Source of the DNA: Promicromonospora sukumoe
GTDB taxonomy: Bacteria; Actinomycetota; Actinomycetes; Actinomycetales; Cellulomonadaceae
NCBI RefSeq assembly: GCF_014137995.1
Contig: NZ_JACGWV010000002.1
Coordinates: 1 to 64,000, forward strand
Direction: 5' to 3'
Length of the DNA: 64,000 bases
The translations under genes were made by a program, and so were the position numbers. Numbering within the stretch: position 1 is the first letter of the stretch; each line of letters starts with the position of its first letter. The notes beneath the pieces were generated by a model, which was not told the DNA's origin, ran no database searches, and saw nothing but the letters and a program-made list of their open reading frames with translations. Positions 1 through 12,065 of the stretch are shown in pieces.

Positions 1-1108
1 TGCCCTTGACCACGTCGACGACCTGCGAGATGTCGAAGTCCGTCGCGGCGGACAGGTACGCGTAGGCGTGCGCGGGCGACATCCCGTACCGCACCCCCAG
101 CAGCGCGATCGCGGCGCGCACGCAGTTCTGCACGGCGACGTCGAGGTCGCGGTCCAGCCCGGTCGGCACCAGGTACTCGGCGGTCTCGCCGAGCGGGCCG
201 GCCAGGTCGCCGAACGCCGCGACGGCGTCGGCGGCCGGGATCAGGTCGAAGCCCAGCCGCACGCGCAGCGAGGCCTCGAACGCGGTGAGCGCCACCTCGC
301 CGTCGCCCTGCGCGAAGTGCGGGTCGCCCACGTAGGCGAGCGCGCCGGCCACCTGCACCGGCAGGTACAGGGTGGACCCGGCGCCCAGCAGGTTGATGTC
401 GATGTTGCCGCCGAACGGCCCCGGCGGCACCGAGTGCGGCCGCTCGTCCCCGGCCGCGGCGACGCCCATGATGCCGAGGAACGGGTGCAGGTCGAAGCCC
501 ACGCGACGCTCGGAGCCCTCGGCGAGCGGGATCGAGCCGCGACCCGCGCCGTCGGCCCACGAGTCCACCTGCGCGAACACGCTGACGATGTCGGCGCCGC
601 CGGCCGGGTACTCGCCCGGCAGCGACCCGCGGCCGTGCCGGTTGGAGATGACGCCGTACGGCACGCGCGGGTCCGTCGACAGCACGCGGATCGCGAGCAG
701 GTCGCCGGGCCGCGCGCCGCGCACCTCGATCGGCCCGGTCACGACGTGGCCGCCGTGCGCGCCCGGGACGTCGGGCAGCCCGGGCGTGCGGTCGCCCAGC
801 CGCGAGCGGCGGACGGCGGCGAGCTCCACGGCGTCCGCGAGCACCGCGTCCTCGGCGACGCCGCGCTCCGCGAACCACCCGAGCGGGTCGCCGCCCTGGT
901 CCTCGAGGATGCCCTCGTGGGACAGGGTGTCGACCACGACCTCCTGGCCCGGGTCGACCGTGAGCACGGCGCTGTCCGCGGCGCAGGGCAGGCGGCCCCA
1001 GTAGGCGGTCTCGGCCGACGTGGGCAGGTAGGCCGCCCCGTCGACGACGGCGGTGCCGGCGTCCGCGCTGGTGCCCGTACCTGGCTGGAGGATCGTCTGC
1101 TGGTGCAC
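1..1108 (-). CDS. acetamidase/formamidase family protein (3' end outside window)
   Basis: Probably hydrolyses formamide, acetamide or a related short amide to ammonia and the acid in the cytoplasm. The reading frame runs off the left edge, so about 369 residues are visible and the C-terminus is missing. The segment PFGGNIDINLLGAGSTLYLP and the following VGDPHFAQGDGEV match the conserved core of the FmdA/AmdA family (family knowledge), where an Asn/Asp-rich loop and a His-containing GD.H.AQGDGE motif form the metal site. The GTG at 1108 is chosen because a TACTCT -10 box (1120-1115) lies 6 nt upstream, implying a leaderless mRNA; an in-frame GTG at 1123 would lie upstream of that promoter. It is transcribed away from the neighbouring TetR gene unit end. 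The exact substrate is unknown. Confidence 0.85.
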   Translation of the reverse strand, partial: MHQQTILQPGTGTSADAGTAVVDGAAYLPTSAETAYWGRLPCAADSAVLTVDPGQEVVVDTLSHEGILEDQGGDPLGWFAERGVAEDAVLADAVELAAVRRSRLGDRTPGLPDVPGAHGGHVVTGPIEVRGARPGDLLAIRVLSTDPRVPYGVISNRHGRGSLPGEYPAGGADIVSVFAQVDSWADGAGRGSIPLAEGSERRVGFDLHPFLGIMGVAAAGDERPHSVPPGPFGGNIDINLLGAGSTLYLPVQVAGALAYVGDPHFAQGDGEVALTAFEASLRVRLGFDLIPAADAVAAFGDLAGPLGETAEYLVPTGLDRDLDVAVQNCVRAAIALLGVRYGMSPAHAYAYLSAATDFDISQVVDVVKG

Positions 1109-1163
1109 GGGCCGAGAGTACACAGCGGGTGTTGCGCGCCCGACGCTGCTCAGCACCGGGCGG

Positions 1164-1787
1164 TCACCGCCGCGGGATCATCCCGGCCTGCTCGTAGACG
1201 GAGCGCAGGTAGGCCAGCAGCTCGTCGGCGTCCGGCGGCTCGGGGCGCAGCAGCCGGTAGACGACGGCGCCGACGGTCATGTCGATGAGCGCCTCGATGT
1301 CGGTCTCCGGGGGCAGCACCCCCTCGTCGACGGCCCGCGACAGCGCCAGGTGCGCGGTGCGGCGCCGGGGCAGGATGTGGTCGTTCCAGAACGCCGCCAT
1401 CAGGCCGGGATGCGTGACGCTGGAGCCGAACACCTGGGCGAGCATGGCGCGGTAGCCGGGCTCGGCGAGGGTGCGGGCGCTCCCCGGCAGGGCTTCGGCG
1501 ATCACCTGCGAGATCTGGGCGTACGACATGCCGTCGAGGTCGCCGATGCCCGGCGACGGGATCTCGCCGCGCGCCGACTCGACCGCCGCCGCGATCAGCT
1601 CGTCCTTGCTGCCCCAGCGCCGGTACACGGTCAGCTTGCCGACGCCGGCCCGCCGCGCGATCTGCTCGATGCTGGTCCCGGCGTGGCCGTGCTCGGTGAA
1701 CAGCTCGAGCGCCGCGGCCAGGATCGCCTGGTCCGTGCGTGGGTCCCGCGGGCGGCCCCGGCCCCTCTGCCCGGCGGGCGCCGTCAT
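1164..1787 (-). CDS. TetR/AcrR family transcriptional regulator
   Basis: 207-residue repressor-type regulator. Residues about 15-65 carry the TetR helix-turn-helix signature (TSIEQIARRAGVGKLTVYRR), followed by an all-helical ligand domain with no family-specific motif I can name. The ATG overlaps the stop codon of the upstream monooxygenase as ATGA (1784-1787), so the two genes are one operon and probably translationally coupled. The likely target is the palindrome in front of that operon (3467-3487), making this an autoregulatory circuit in which an aromatic or quinone-like substrate of the enzyme relieves repression. The operator link is inference from position. Confidence 0.88.
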   Translation of the reverse strand: MTAPAGQRGRGRPRDPRTDQAILAAALELFTEHGHAGTSIEQIARRAGVGKLTVYRRWGSKDELIAAAVESARGEIPSPGIGDLDGMSYAQISQVIAEALPGSARTLAEPGYRAMLAQVFGSSVTHPGLMAAFWNDHILPRRRTAHLALSRAVDEGVLPPETDIEALIDMTVGAVVYRLLRPEPPDADELLAYLRSVYEQAGMIPRR

Positions 1788-3451
1788 CGGACCCGCCCGT
1801 CGCGCAGCAGGCCGGCCAGCCAGGGCCCGGCGCCCGCCGGGTCGGTCCCGCGCCAGGCCAGGTGCCCGTCGGGGCGTACCAGCCAGGCCTCGGGCACGCC
1901 GTCGGTGCGGGAGAGACGGGTCGGTTCGACGTCGTCCGGTTCGACGTCCGGCCCGACGTCGTCCGGCCCGGGCCGGACGCTTCCCGGCCCGGTCTCCGCC
2001 GGCGGCACGAGCAGGGCCCACCGCCCGCCGAGCTCGTCGTGCAGGCGGGTCGCCCGGCCGTCGGCCCGGGTGCAGGCGAGGCTCGGCACGCGGTCGCCGA
2101 CGCAGACCCGCCGGGTCAGCCGCGCCGCCGTCCGCTCGCCCGGCCCGGCCCCGAGCGGCCCCGACCGGTAGCTGACCCAGAGCTGGGAGGTCGTGAAGGT
2201 GGCCCAGCGCTGGACCCAGGGCTGGTTGAAGAGCCGGACGAGCACCTGGTCCCGCAGGAACCGGCCCGCGGCGCTGCGCGCCACGTTCACCTTGGTCACG
2301 TTCGCCGTGCCCCGCAGCACCTCGGCGGCCAGCGGACGCCGCTCCGCCTCGTAGGTGTCCACCAGCGCCTTCGACGCGAGGCCCCGCACCACGAGGCCCA
2401 GCTTCCAGGCGAGGTTCTCGGCGTCGCCCAGGCCCGTGAGCATGCCCTGGCCGCCGAACGGCGCGTGCGCGTGCGCGGCGTCGCCCGCGACGAGGACGCG
2501 CCCGCTCCGGTACCGGTCGGCCAGCCGGCGGTGGATCGTGAACTCGGAGAGCCACACGGGCTCCAGCACCCGGACCTGGCGGCCGGTGCGCCCGGGGAGG
2601 ATCGCGCGGAACCGGTCCAGGATCTGCTCCTCGGTGAGGCGGCTCCGCCGGCCGTAGGCGTCGGCGGCCCACTGCGCGGCGTCCGCGGTGGCCTTCGTGC
2701 CCGCGGCGTCCGCGGCGTCGTCCGGCATCCCCGTGGCCTGCTCCCCCGCCGCACCGTCCGGGTCGTACGCGATCAGGCGCCACAGGTCGGCCCGCCCGTC
2801 GGGGTCGGGCATGGGCATCACGCCGAGCATCCCGTCCGGGTGCACCCAGCCTGACGTCCCGGCACGGTCAAGGTCCCAGTCCAGGTGCAGGTCGGCCAGG
2901 AGGAACCGCTCGCTGAGGCGCACGCCCGGGGCGCTGATCCCGGCGGCCGCGCGGACCGCGCTGTCGGTGCCGTCGCAGCCGACGAGCCACCGGGCCCGCA
3001 CGGTTCGTCCGTCGGAGAGCTCGGCGGTGACGCCGTCGTCGTCCTGCAGCGCACCGGTCAGCCGCGCGCCCCACTCCGGGGCGCCGCCCAGCTCCGCGAG
3101 ACGGCGCCGCAGGCCGTCCTCGACGAGTGCCTGCGAGACCACCATGGGCGGTGCGGCGGTGCGCAGCCCGGGGTCGCCGAACCGGACGCGCATCATGGGC
3201 CGGTCGCCCAGGTAGGTCGTGATCCGCATGGCGCGCACCGAGCGCTCCGGCAGGTCGCCCAGCGCGCCCAGCCGGTCGAGGACCTCCGACCCGCGCGCGT
3301 GCACGAAGTTGGCGCGCGACGTCGTCGCCGGGGCCGCCCGACGGTCCACCACGCGCACCCCGACCCCCTGCAGCCGCAGGCCGCAGGCCAGGGCGAGACC
3401 CGTGGGTCCTGCCCCGACCACCAGCACGTCGATGACCTCGGCGTCGGCCAT
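1784..3451 (-). CDS. FAD-dependent aromatic monooxygenase (PheA/TfdB-like)
   Basis: Single-component flavoprotein hydroxylase of about 555 residues. Residues 13-18 (GAGPTG) are the Rossmann dinucleotide fingerprint, a DG motif (VGCDGTDSAVR) follows in the middle, and the GD motif (AGDAAHAHAPFGGQG) lies near residue 323. The last 100 or so residues resemble the thioredoxin-like C-terminal domain of phenol-hydroxylase-type enzymes and contain a short repetitive Asp/Pro stretch (PDDVGPDVEPDDVEP). The ATG at 3451 is preferred over the in-frame ATG at 3463 because GGAGGT lies 6 nt before it; the upstream ATG contains that ribosome site. It overlaps the TetR gene by 4 bp. Likely substrates are phenols or polyketide-like aromatics; the substrate cannot be read from sequence. 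Confidence 0.88.
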   Translation of the reverse strand: MADAEVIDVLVVGAGPTGLALACGLRLQGVGVRVVDRRAAPATTSRANFVHARGSEVLDRLGALGDLPERSVRAMRITTYLGDRPMMRVRFGDPGLRTAAPPMVVSQALVEDGLRRRLAELGGAPEWGARLTGALQDDDGVTAELSDGRTVRARWLVGCDGTDSAVRAAAGISAPGVRLSERFLLADLHLDWDLDRAGTSGWVHPDGMLGVMPMPDPDGRADLWRLIAYDPDGAAGEQATGMPDDAADAAGTKATADAAQWAADAYGRRSRLTEEQILDRFRAILPGRTGRQVRVLEPVWLSEFTIHRRLADRYRSGRVLVAGDAAHAHAPFGGQGMLTGLGDAENLAWKLGLVVRGLASKALVDTYEAERRPLAAEVLRGTANVTKVNVARSAAGRFLRDQVLVRLFNQPWVQRWATFTTSQLWVSYRSGPLGAGPGERTAARLTRRVCVGDRVPSLACTRADGRATRLHDELGGRWALLVPPAETGPGSVRPGPDDVGPDVEPDDVEPTRLSRTDGVPEAWLVRPDGHLAWRGTDPAGAGPWLAGLLRDGRVR

Positions 3452-3466
3452 GCCTACCTCCATTTA

Positions 3467-3487
3467 TTAACGGAACGGTACCGTTAA
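3467..3487. promoter_or_regulatory. palindromic operator upstream of monooxygenase-TetR operon
   Basis: TTAACGG-N7-CCGTTAA spans 21 bp and encloses an overlapping perfect 12-bp palindrome AACGGTACCGTT (3474-3485). It lies 16 nt upstream of the chosen monooxygenase start in an AT-richer island. Size and symmetry are typical of TetR-family sites; binding by the adjacent regulator is inferred. Confidence 0.6.
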
Positions 3488-3532
3488 CAATATAGCGCCG
3501 GCGCGGCAGCATCGGAAGCCTCCTCCGCGCCT

Positions 3533-4105
3533 TCAGTCCCGCAGCAGCGCCCGGACCGCCGCCCGGGCAGTGCCGAAGGCGTCCGGCTGGGCGCGCGTGG
3601 TGTGCGCCACCATCGCGCCCTCGTACAGGAGGTGGATCTGCGCACCGACACCATCCGGGTCGGGGTGGCCGGCGTCGCGCAGCAGCCGCTGGAACTCGGC
3701 GAGCATGTACTGCTTGTCGGCCAGGATCACGGCGTTGCCGGGGTGGTCGATGCCGCCGATCTCGCCGTGGGCATTGACGAACGCGCACCCGCGCACGTTC
3801 TCGTCGGCCCACTCCTCGGCGACCTCCAGGGCCACGAGCACCTGGTCGAGGCCCGACGCGCGGCGCTCCGCGAGCCGCCGCTCGAACCACGCCGCCCAGC
3901 GCTCGTGCCGCCGGGTCAGGTAGGCGGCCACCAGCGCGTCCTTGGAGCCGAACCGGTCGTACAGCGTCTTCTTGGTGACCCCGGCCTGGTCGGCGATCAG
4001 GTCGACGCCGACGCCGCGGATGCCCCGCTCGTAGAACAGCTCGCTGGCCGTGGCGAGGATCCGCTCGCCGGCCGGGGTGTCGGGGTTGGGGCTGCGTCGT
4101 GCCAC
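3533..4105 (-). CDS. TetR/AcrR family transcriptional regulator
   Basis: 190-residue regulator with an N-terminal TetR helix-turn-helix (ERILATASELFYERGIRGVG, then GVTKKTLYDRFGSKDALV). The C-terminal part contains NVRGCAFVNAHGEI, a pattern common in the TetR_C_11/33-type ligand domains (family knowledge, approximate). The GTG at 4105 is chosen because AGGAGAGG lies just upstream, and the longer frame runs through the intergenic promoter. It is divergent from the EamA transporter at 4178, so it most likely controls that exporter and itself through the shared 72-bp spacer. Confidence 0.87.
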   Translation of the reverse strand: MARRSPNPDTPAGERILATASELFYERGIRGVGVDLIADQAGVTKKTLYDRFGSKDALVAAYLTRRHERWAAWFERRLAERRASGLDQVLVALEVAEEWADENVRGCAFVNAHGEIGGIDHPGNAVILADKQYMLAEFQRLLRDAGHPDPDGVGAQIHLLYEGAMVAHTTRAQPDAFGTARAAVRALLRD

Positions 4106-4137
4106 GGGACCTCTCCTGACCTGCTGGGATACGGGGG

Positions 4138-4150
4138 ATACTGCGAGTAT
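4138..4150. promoter_or_regulatory. candidate operator between TetR gene and EamA exporter
   Basis: Perfect interrupted palindrome ATACT-GCG-AGTAT in the short divergent spacer, followed by an AT-rich stretch (TATACGGACCTGTATGG) that may hold the exporter promoter. Its central position suits repression of both divergent genes. Confidence 0.45.
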
Positions 4151-4177
4151 ACGGACCTGTATGGTTACCTGCTGGGC

Positions 4178-5107
4178 ATGAGCCTTCTCCGGCACCTCGC
4201 CCCCGCCCTGCTCGTGGTCATGTGGAGCTCCGGCTTCGTGGGCGCCACGTTCGCGGCCCCGGTCGCGCCGGCCACGACCACGCTCCTGTGGCGCTATGTC
4301 GTCGCCGCCCTGCTGATGGTGGTGATCGTGCTCGCGCTGGGCCGACGCTACGGCCCGCGCTACCTGCGGCGCGAGGCGGTGCTCGGCGCGCTCGGCCAGG
4401 CCGGCTACCTGTACGGCGTGTTCCGCGCGGTCGAGGAGGGCCTGCCCGCCGGGACCGCCGCCCTGCTCGCCTCGCTCCAGCCGCCGCTGGTCGCGGTGGT
4501 CCTGTCCGCGTCGGGCCGCGGCAACGGTGGCGGACGTCGCCAGGCCGTCGGCCTGGCCGTCGGGTTCGCGGGCGTCGCCCTCGCCGTCGGGCCCGACGTC
4601 GCCGCCGGCGCCGGTGCCGCGGGCGCGCTCTGGGCCGTGCTCGGCATGCTGTCGCTCTCGGCCGCCACGGTGCTGGGCGACCTGTGGCCCGCGCCGACGG
4701 AGGCCGAGAAGCACGACGTGCTGGACTCGCTGGCCGTGCAGGGCGTCGTGGCGCTCGGGATCTTCGCGGCGCTGGCGTTCGCGAGCGGAGACGCCGGTCC
4801 GCCCGCCGACCCGACGTTCTGGCTCGCGATCGCCTGGCTCGTCGGGCTGGCGTTCCTGGGCGGCTACGGCATGTACCTGTACGTGCTGCGCACCCGCGGG
4901 CCGGTCGCGGTGAGCACCTGGCTCTACCTCACGCCCGCCGTCTCCGCCGCGTGGGCCTGGGCGATGTTCGGCCAGGACCTGCCGCTGCTGACGGTCGCCG
5001 GCTTCGTGGTCAGCCTGGCGGGCGTGCTGCTGACCCGGCCGGGGCGGCGGTCCCCGGATGAAACCCGGCCTGAGGTGCCCGAGGTCTCGGTACGCTCCGG
5101 GCCGTGA
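4178..5107 (+). CDS. EamA/DMT family transporter
   Basis: 309-residue integral membrane protein with about ten hydrophobic segments arranged as two EamA repeats, starting with the typical WSSGFVGATFAAP first helix. DMT/EamA carriers usually export amino acids or other small metabolites (family knowledge). The ATG at 4178 follows the operator region directly, and the longer frame would run back through the divergent TetR gene. The stop overlaps the GTG of the acetyltransferase (GTGA at 5104-5107), so both are one transcript. Control by the divergent TetR is inferred. Confidence 0.87.
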   Translation: MSLLRHLAPALLVVMWSSGFVGATFAAPVAPATTTLLWRYVVAALLMVVIVLALGRRYGPRYLRREAVLGALGQAGYLYGVFRAVEEGLPAGTAALLASLQPPLVAVVLSASGRGNGGGRRQAVGLAVGFAGVALAVGPDVAAGAGAAGALWAVLGMLSLSAATVLGDLWPAPTEAEKHDVLDSLAVQGVVALGIFAALAFASGDAGPPADPTFWLAIAWLVGLAFLGGYGMYLYVLRTRGPVAVSTWLYLTPAVSAAWAWAMFGQDLPLLTVAGFVVSLAGVLLTRPGRRSPDETRPEVPEVSVRSGP

Positions 5108-5757
5108 GGATCACCGACTTCCGGCCGCGGCAGAGCAAGGAGGCCGCTCGGCTCGTGGCGGCGGCTACCACCGACGACCCGCTCACCATCTACATGGTGC
5201 CGGACGCCAAGCGGCGCGCATTGCCCACCCTGATCCATTTCCGTGAGGCACTGCGTCTGATCACGCCCGCGCAGGCCGCGCGGGTCGCCGTGCAGGACGG
5301 ACGGATCATCGGACTGTGCCACTGGGTCAACGTCATGAAGAACGAGACCCACGAACCGATCGACCCGCGCCTGGCCCACGTCACCGGCCGGCTCGAGCGA
5401 CGCATCGGGGACGCGTGGGCCCACCTTGTCGCCGTGCACACCGCGCTGCGCCCCGTGTTCGAGGGCGAGACGGGATGGATCCTCAGCGCCCTCGCGGTCC
5501 ACCCCGACCACCAGGGCGTTGACATCGACGGCGCCCTCCTGCGCGACGGTCTCGCCGAGGCCGACCTCGACGGCCAGCCGGTCTCGCTGCTGGCGACCGC
5601 ACCAGAAGAGATCGGGTTCTGCCGACAGCACGGCTTCGAGATCACCGAGACGATCGACGAGCTCCTCCCAGGAGCACCGCCCATCTGGAAGATGCGTCGG
5701 CCAGCGGTCAGGGCTGGGCATCTCCCCACCGCGCCACGTGGTGCCACACCTTCTTGA
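5104..5757 (+). CDS. GNAT family N-acetyltransferase
   Basis: 217-residue acetyl-CoA-dependent acetyltransferase. The central strand and loop WILSALAVHPDHQGVDIDGAL corresponds to GNAT motif A, although the usual Q-x-x-G-x-G/A pyrophosphate loop is altered to QGVDID. This could weaken or change acetyl-CoA binding. The tail after KMRRPAV is low complexity and runs 50 bp into the opposite-strand DUF3626 gene. GTG start and 4-bp overlap with the EamA gene indicate coupling; export plus acetylation of one compound would make a small detoxification unit (inference). Confidence 0.82.
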   Translation: MRITDFRPRQSKEAARLVAAATTDDPLTIYMVPDAKRRALPTLIHFREALRLITPAQAARVAVQDGRIIGLCHWVNVMKNETHEPIDPRLAHVTGRLERRIGDAWAHLVAVHTALRPVFEGETGWILSALAVHPDHQGVDIDGALLRDGLAEADLDGQPVSLLATAPEEIGFCRQHGFEITETIDELLPGAPPIWKMRRPAVRAGHLPTAPRGATPS

Positions 5758-6499
5758 GGTCCTGCGGGTGGTGCTCCCCGGCGCGCACGGCCTCGCCGAT
5801 CACCCGGGCGTCGAGCCAGCCGCCCGTCGTGCGCCCGACGGCGACCGCGCGCGCCACCTCCACGATCTCCGGACCTCGGAACTCGGGGCGCGCGGCCACC
5901 TCGTCGACGTGCAGCCGGAGCCCGTGGTGCCACTCGACGGTGACGCCGAGTCGCGCCGCGGCGTCGGCCACCGCGGTGCCGCGGTAGGAGGGGTCCAGGA
6001 CCAGCGCCTCGACGTCGTCCGGCAGGGCGACGACGCCGTGCACCTGGGCCTCGACGTAGTCGTCCAGCAGGTCGTGGACGCCGGCCGCGGTGTCGGCGTC
6101 CGCCATCGTGACCAGCGGCGTCGGGTCCGCGGCGGCGAAGTGCTCCGGCTCCAGGAAGGAGTCCGGGTAGCAGAACGTGGTGCGCTCCAGCACGTGCGGG
6201 CGCAGCCGCAGGTGCGCGGACCCGAAGCGGACGGCGCCGCCCGCAGCGCGGCCCCGGTGGTTCAGCGCGCCGTAGCGTGGGCGCAGGTGGGGAGCGGCGT
6301 CGTCGTACCAGCCGTCGAACATGCGCTGCTCCCAGACCCAGCGGTCGCCGCCGCGGTGCGCGGTGAGGCCGCCGTTGCTGGTGCCGGTCTCGAACTGGGA
6401 CCGCCACACCCGGTCGTGGGCGAGGCGCTCGACCAGCGTCTCGCTGCCGTCGGCGACCAGCCGGTCGGGGTGGAAGTTGATGGTGACCGGCCAGCTCAT
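5708..6499 (-). CDS. DUF3626 domain-containing protein
   Basis: 263 residues that match the DUF3626 family pattern from end to end: FHPDRL near the N-terminus, SQFETGTSNGGLTAHRGGDR, a segment around RPRYGALNHRG, and GSAHLRLRPHVLERTTFCYPDS. Family function is not established to my knowledge. The clustered conserved Arg, His, Glu and Gly residues suggest an enzyme rather than a structural protein. The gene is convergent with the GNAT gene and the two coding regions overlap by 50 bp. No signal peptide or membrane segment is visible. Confidence 0.8.
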   Translation of the reverse strand: MSWPVTINFHPDRLVADGSETLVERLAHDRVWRSQFETGTSNGGLTAHRGGDRWVWEQRMFDGWYDDAAPHLRPRYGALNHRGRAAGGAVRFGSAHLRLRPHVLERTTFCYPDSFLEPEHFAAADPTPLVTMADADTAAGVHDLLDDYVEAQVHGVVALPDDVEALVLDPSYRGTAVADAAARLGVTVEWHHGLRLHVDEVAARPEFRGPEIVEVARAVAVGRTTGGWLDARVIGEAVRAGEHHPQDLKKVWHHVARWGDAQP

Positions 6500-6525
6500 G
6501 CGGGGAGGTTACCCCGGGGTGTGCA

Positions 6526-6593
6526 TCAGATCGGCCGCTTGCGTCGAGATCGGTCCGGCGATGGACCGGTCTCGTTGCAAGCGGCCGATCTGA
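6526..6593. terminator. long hairpin downstream of leuA
   Basis: Two nested inverted repeats: outer arms TCAGATCGGCCGCTTGC and its exact complement (6526-6542 and 6577-6593), inner arms GAGATCGGTCC and GGACCGGTCTC with one G-T pair, loop GGCGAT. It lies 25 bp beyond the leuA stop codon and has no T-run, so it is a putative U-tract-independent terminator. Confidence 0.65.
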
Positions 6594-6617
6594 CTCGGGC
6601 GGCCAGAGCCCGGCGGG

Positions 6618-10863
<4,246 letters not shown>

Positions 10864-11084
10864 CCGTTCACTCCTCGATAACGCCGCTGGTCGAGACTGG
10901 GGAAGTGTGGCTGGCGGCGCTGGGGCCCATCACGTTTCTACCCGTTGGGTACCGGCTCTGTCAGGCCGTGCCACGGCGAGTCCGGTCACACCTGTATTTC
11001 TGCGCACGTCCATCACATCTGGTGCGTGTGGAACATCCGCCGTCGGCGAGCGCCGTCGGCACACCCAGGTCACAGGAGAACGCA

Positions 11085-11978
11085 GTGGACTCAGCCGCCG
11101 CACCGGCACCCCGCACCTGCGACGTCTGGCTGGTCCCGGTCCGACGCCGGGAAGCCTGGACGCGCCTGCTGACCGTACCGGATCGGGAGCAGCTCGTGGG
11201 CCTGGACGCACTGGCGACGGACGTCCACCTGACGTCGCGCGCGGCCCAGCGGCTGATCCTGGCCCGGTATCTCGGCCTGGCGCCGCAGGACGTCGTGGTG
11301 GACCGGGCGTGCGATCGCTGCGGCGACCCGCAGCACGGCCGCCCCCACGTCAAGGACGCCGCCCTGGACTACTCGGTGTCGCACACGCGGGCGTGGGTGC
11401 TGGTCGCGGTGGTGGGCGAGGGCCGCGTGGGCGCGAACCTCGACGCCCGGCCGGAGGTCGGCGACCTGGACGACCTCGCGGCGGCCGCGCTCACACGGGC
11501 CGAGCACCACGCGTGGCGCCGCCTGCCGGCGCGGGACCGGGCCGACGCGCTGCTCGCGTCGTGGACCCGCAAGGAGGCGACGACCAAGCTGGTGGGGCAC
11601 GGCCTGGCGATCCCCCTGCGAGACCTCGACGTGACCGGGCCGCGCCCCAGCCTGGTGACGGCCGACCCGTCGGTCCGGCTCCCCCACCCCCGGCCGTACC
11701 TGACGCACGTGCCCGCGCCGGCGGGGCACAGCGCGGCGCTGGCGACGACGACGCACGTGGACCAGGTGCGGCACCTGCGCCTGCCGGACGCGCTGCCGGA
11801 GGCTGTGGCGGTGGCGCCGCGCGCTGCCGTCCCGCGCCCGTCCGTCCCGAGCCTCGCGGTCCCGGGCCCGTCGGTACCGAGCCTGGCGGTCCCCCGCGCC
11901 GTGCCGTCGCCCCGGACCGCGCACCCGGCGCACCCGTCCCGGCCGCTGACCGGGACGGCGGCACGGCCCACCTACTGA
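11085..11978 (+). CDS. 4'-phosphopantetheinyl transferase superfamily protein
   Basis: Sfp-type transferase that moves phosphopantetheine from CoA to carrier proteins. Visible motifs in order are GRPHVKD followed by DYSVSHTR, then GANLDARPEV in place of the usual G-V/I-D-I/V-E, then ASWTRKEATTKLVGHGL matching the W-x-x-KEA-x-x-K signature. The core is about 210 residues; the remaining 85 are Pro/Ala/Val-rich with a repeated PSVPSLAV unit and probably disordered. GTG at 11085 is chosen because CAGGAGAA lies just upstream. No polyketide or peptide synthetase gene is nearby, so its carrier protein must be elsewhere. Confidence 0.82.
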   Translation: MDSAAAPAPRTCDVWLVPVRRREAWTRLLTVPDREQLVGLDALATDVHLTSRAAQRLILARYLGLAPQDVVVDRACDRCGDPQHGRPHVKDAALDYSVSHTRAWVLVAVVGEGRVGANLDARPEVGDLDDLAAAALTRAEHHAWRRLPARDRADALLASWTRKEATTKLVGHGLAIPLRDLDVTGPRPSLVTADPSVRLPHPRPYLTHVPAPAGHSAALATTTHVDQVRHLRLPDALPEAVAVAPRAAVPRPSVPSLAVPGPSVPSLAVPRAVPSPRTAHPAHPSRPLTGTAARPTY

Positions 11979-11989
11979 GCCGGACTCAT

Positions 11990-12038
11990 CAGGCCGGGGA
12001 CGGCCGCTACCGGCCGGGATACGGTCGTCCCCGGCCTG
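11990..12038. terminator. hairpin between convergent genes
   Basis: CAGGCCGGGGACG (11990-12002) pairs with CGTCCCCGGCCTG (12026-12038), with further weaker pairing in the 23-nt loop. It lies between the stops of the phosphopantetheinyl transferase (+) and the membrane hydrolase (-), so it could end both transcripts. No T-run. Confidence 0.6.
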
Positions 12039-12065
12039 CTGAATCTCCCTCAGCCCGGGGAGACC

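Noticed and set aside
1164..2783. A 539-codon open frame on the minus strand covering the TetR gene and part of the monooxygenase
   Set aside because: Only its last part is the TetR gene; the upstream portion is an antisense-phase shadow of the monooxygenase, rich in Arg/Gly/Ala as expected in a GC-rich genome.
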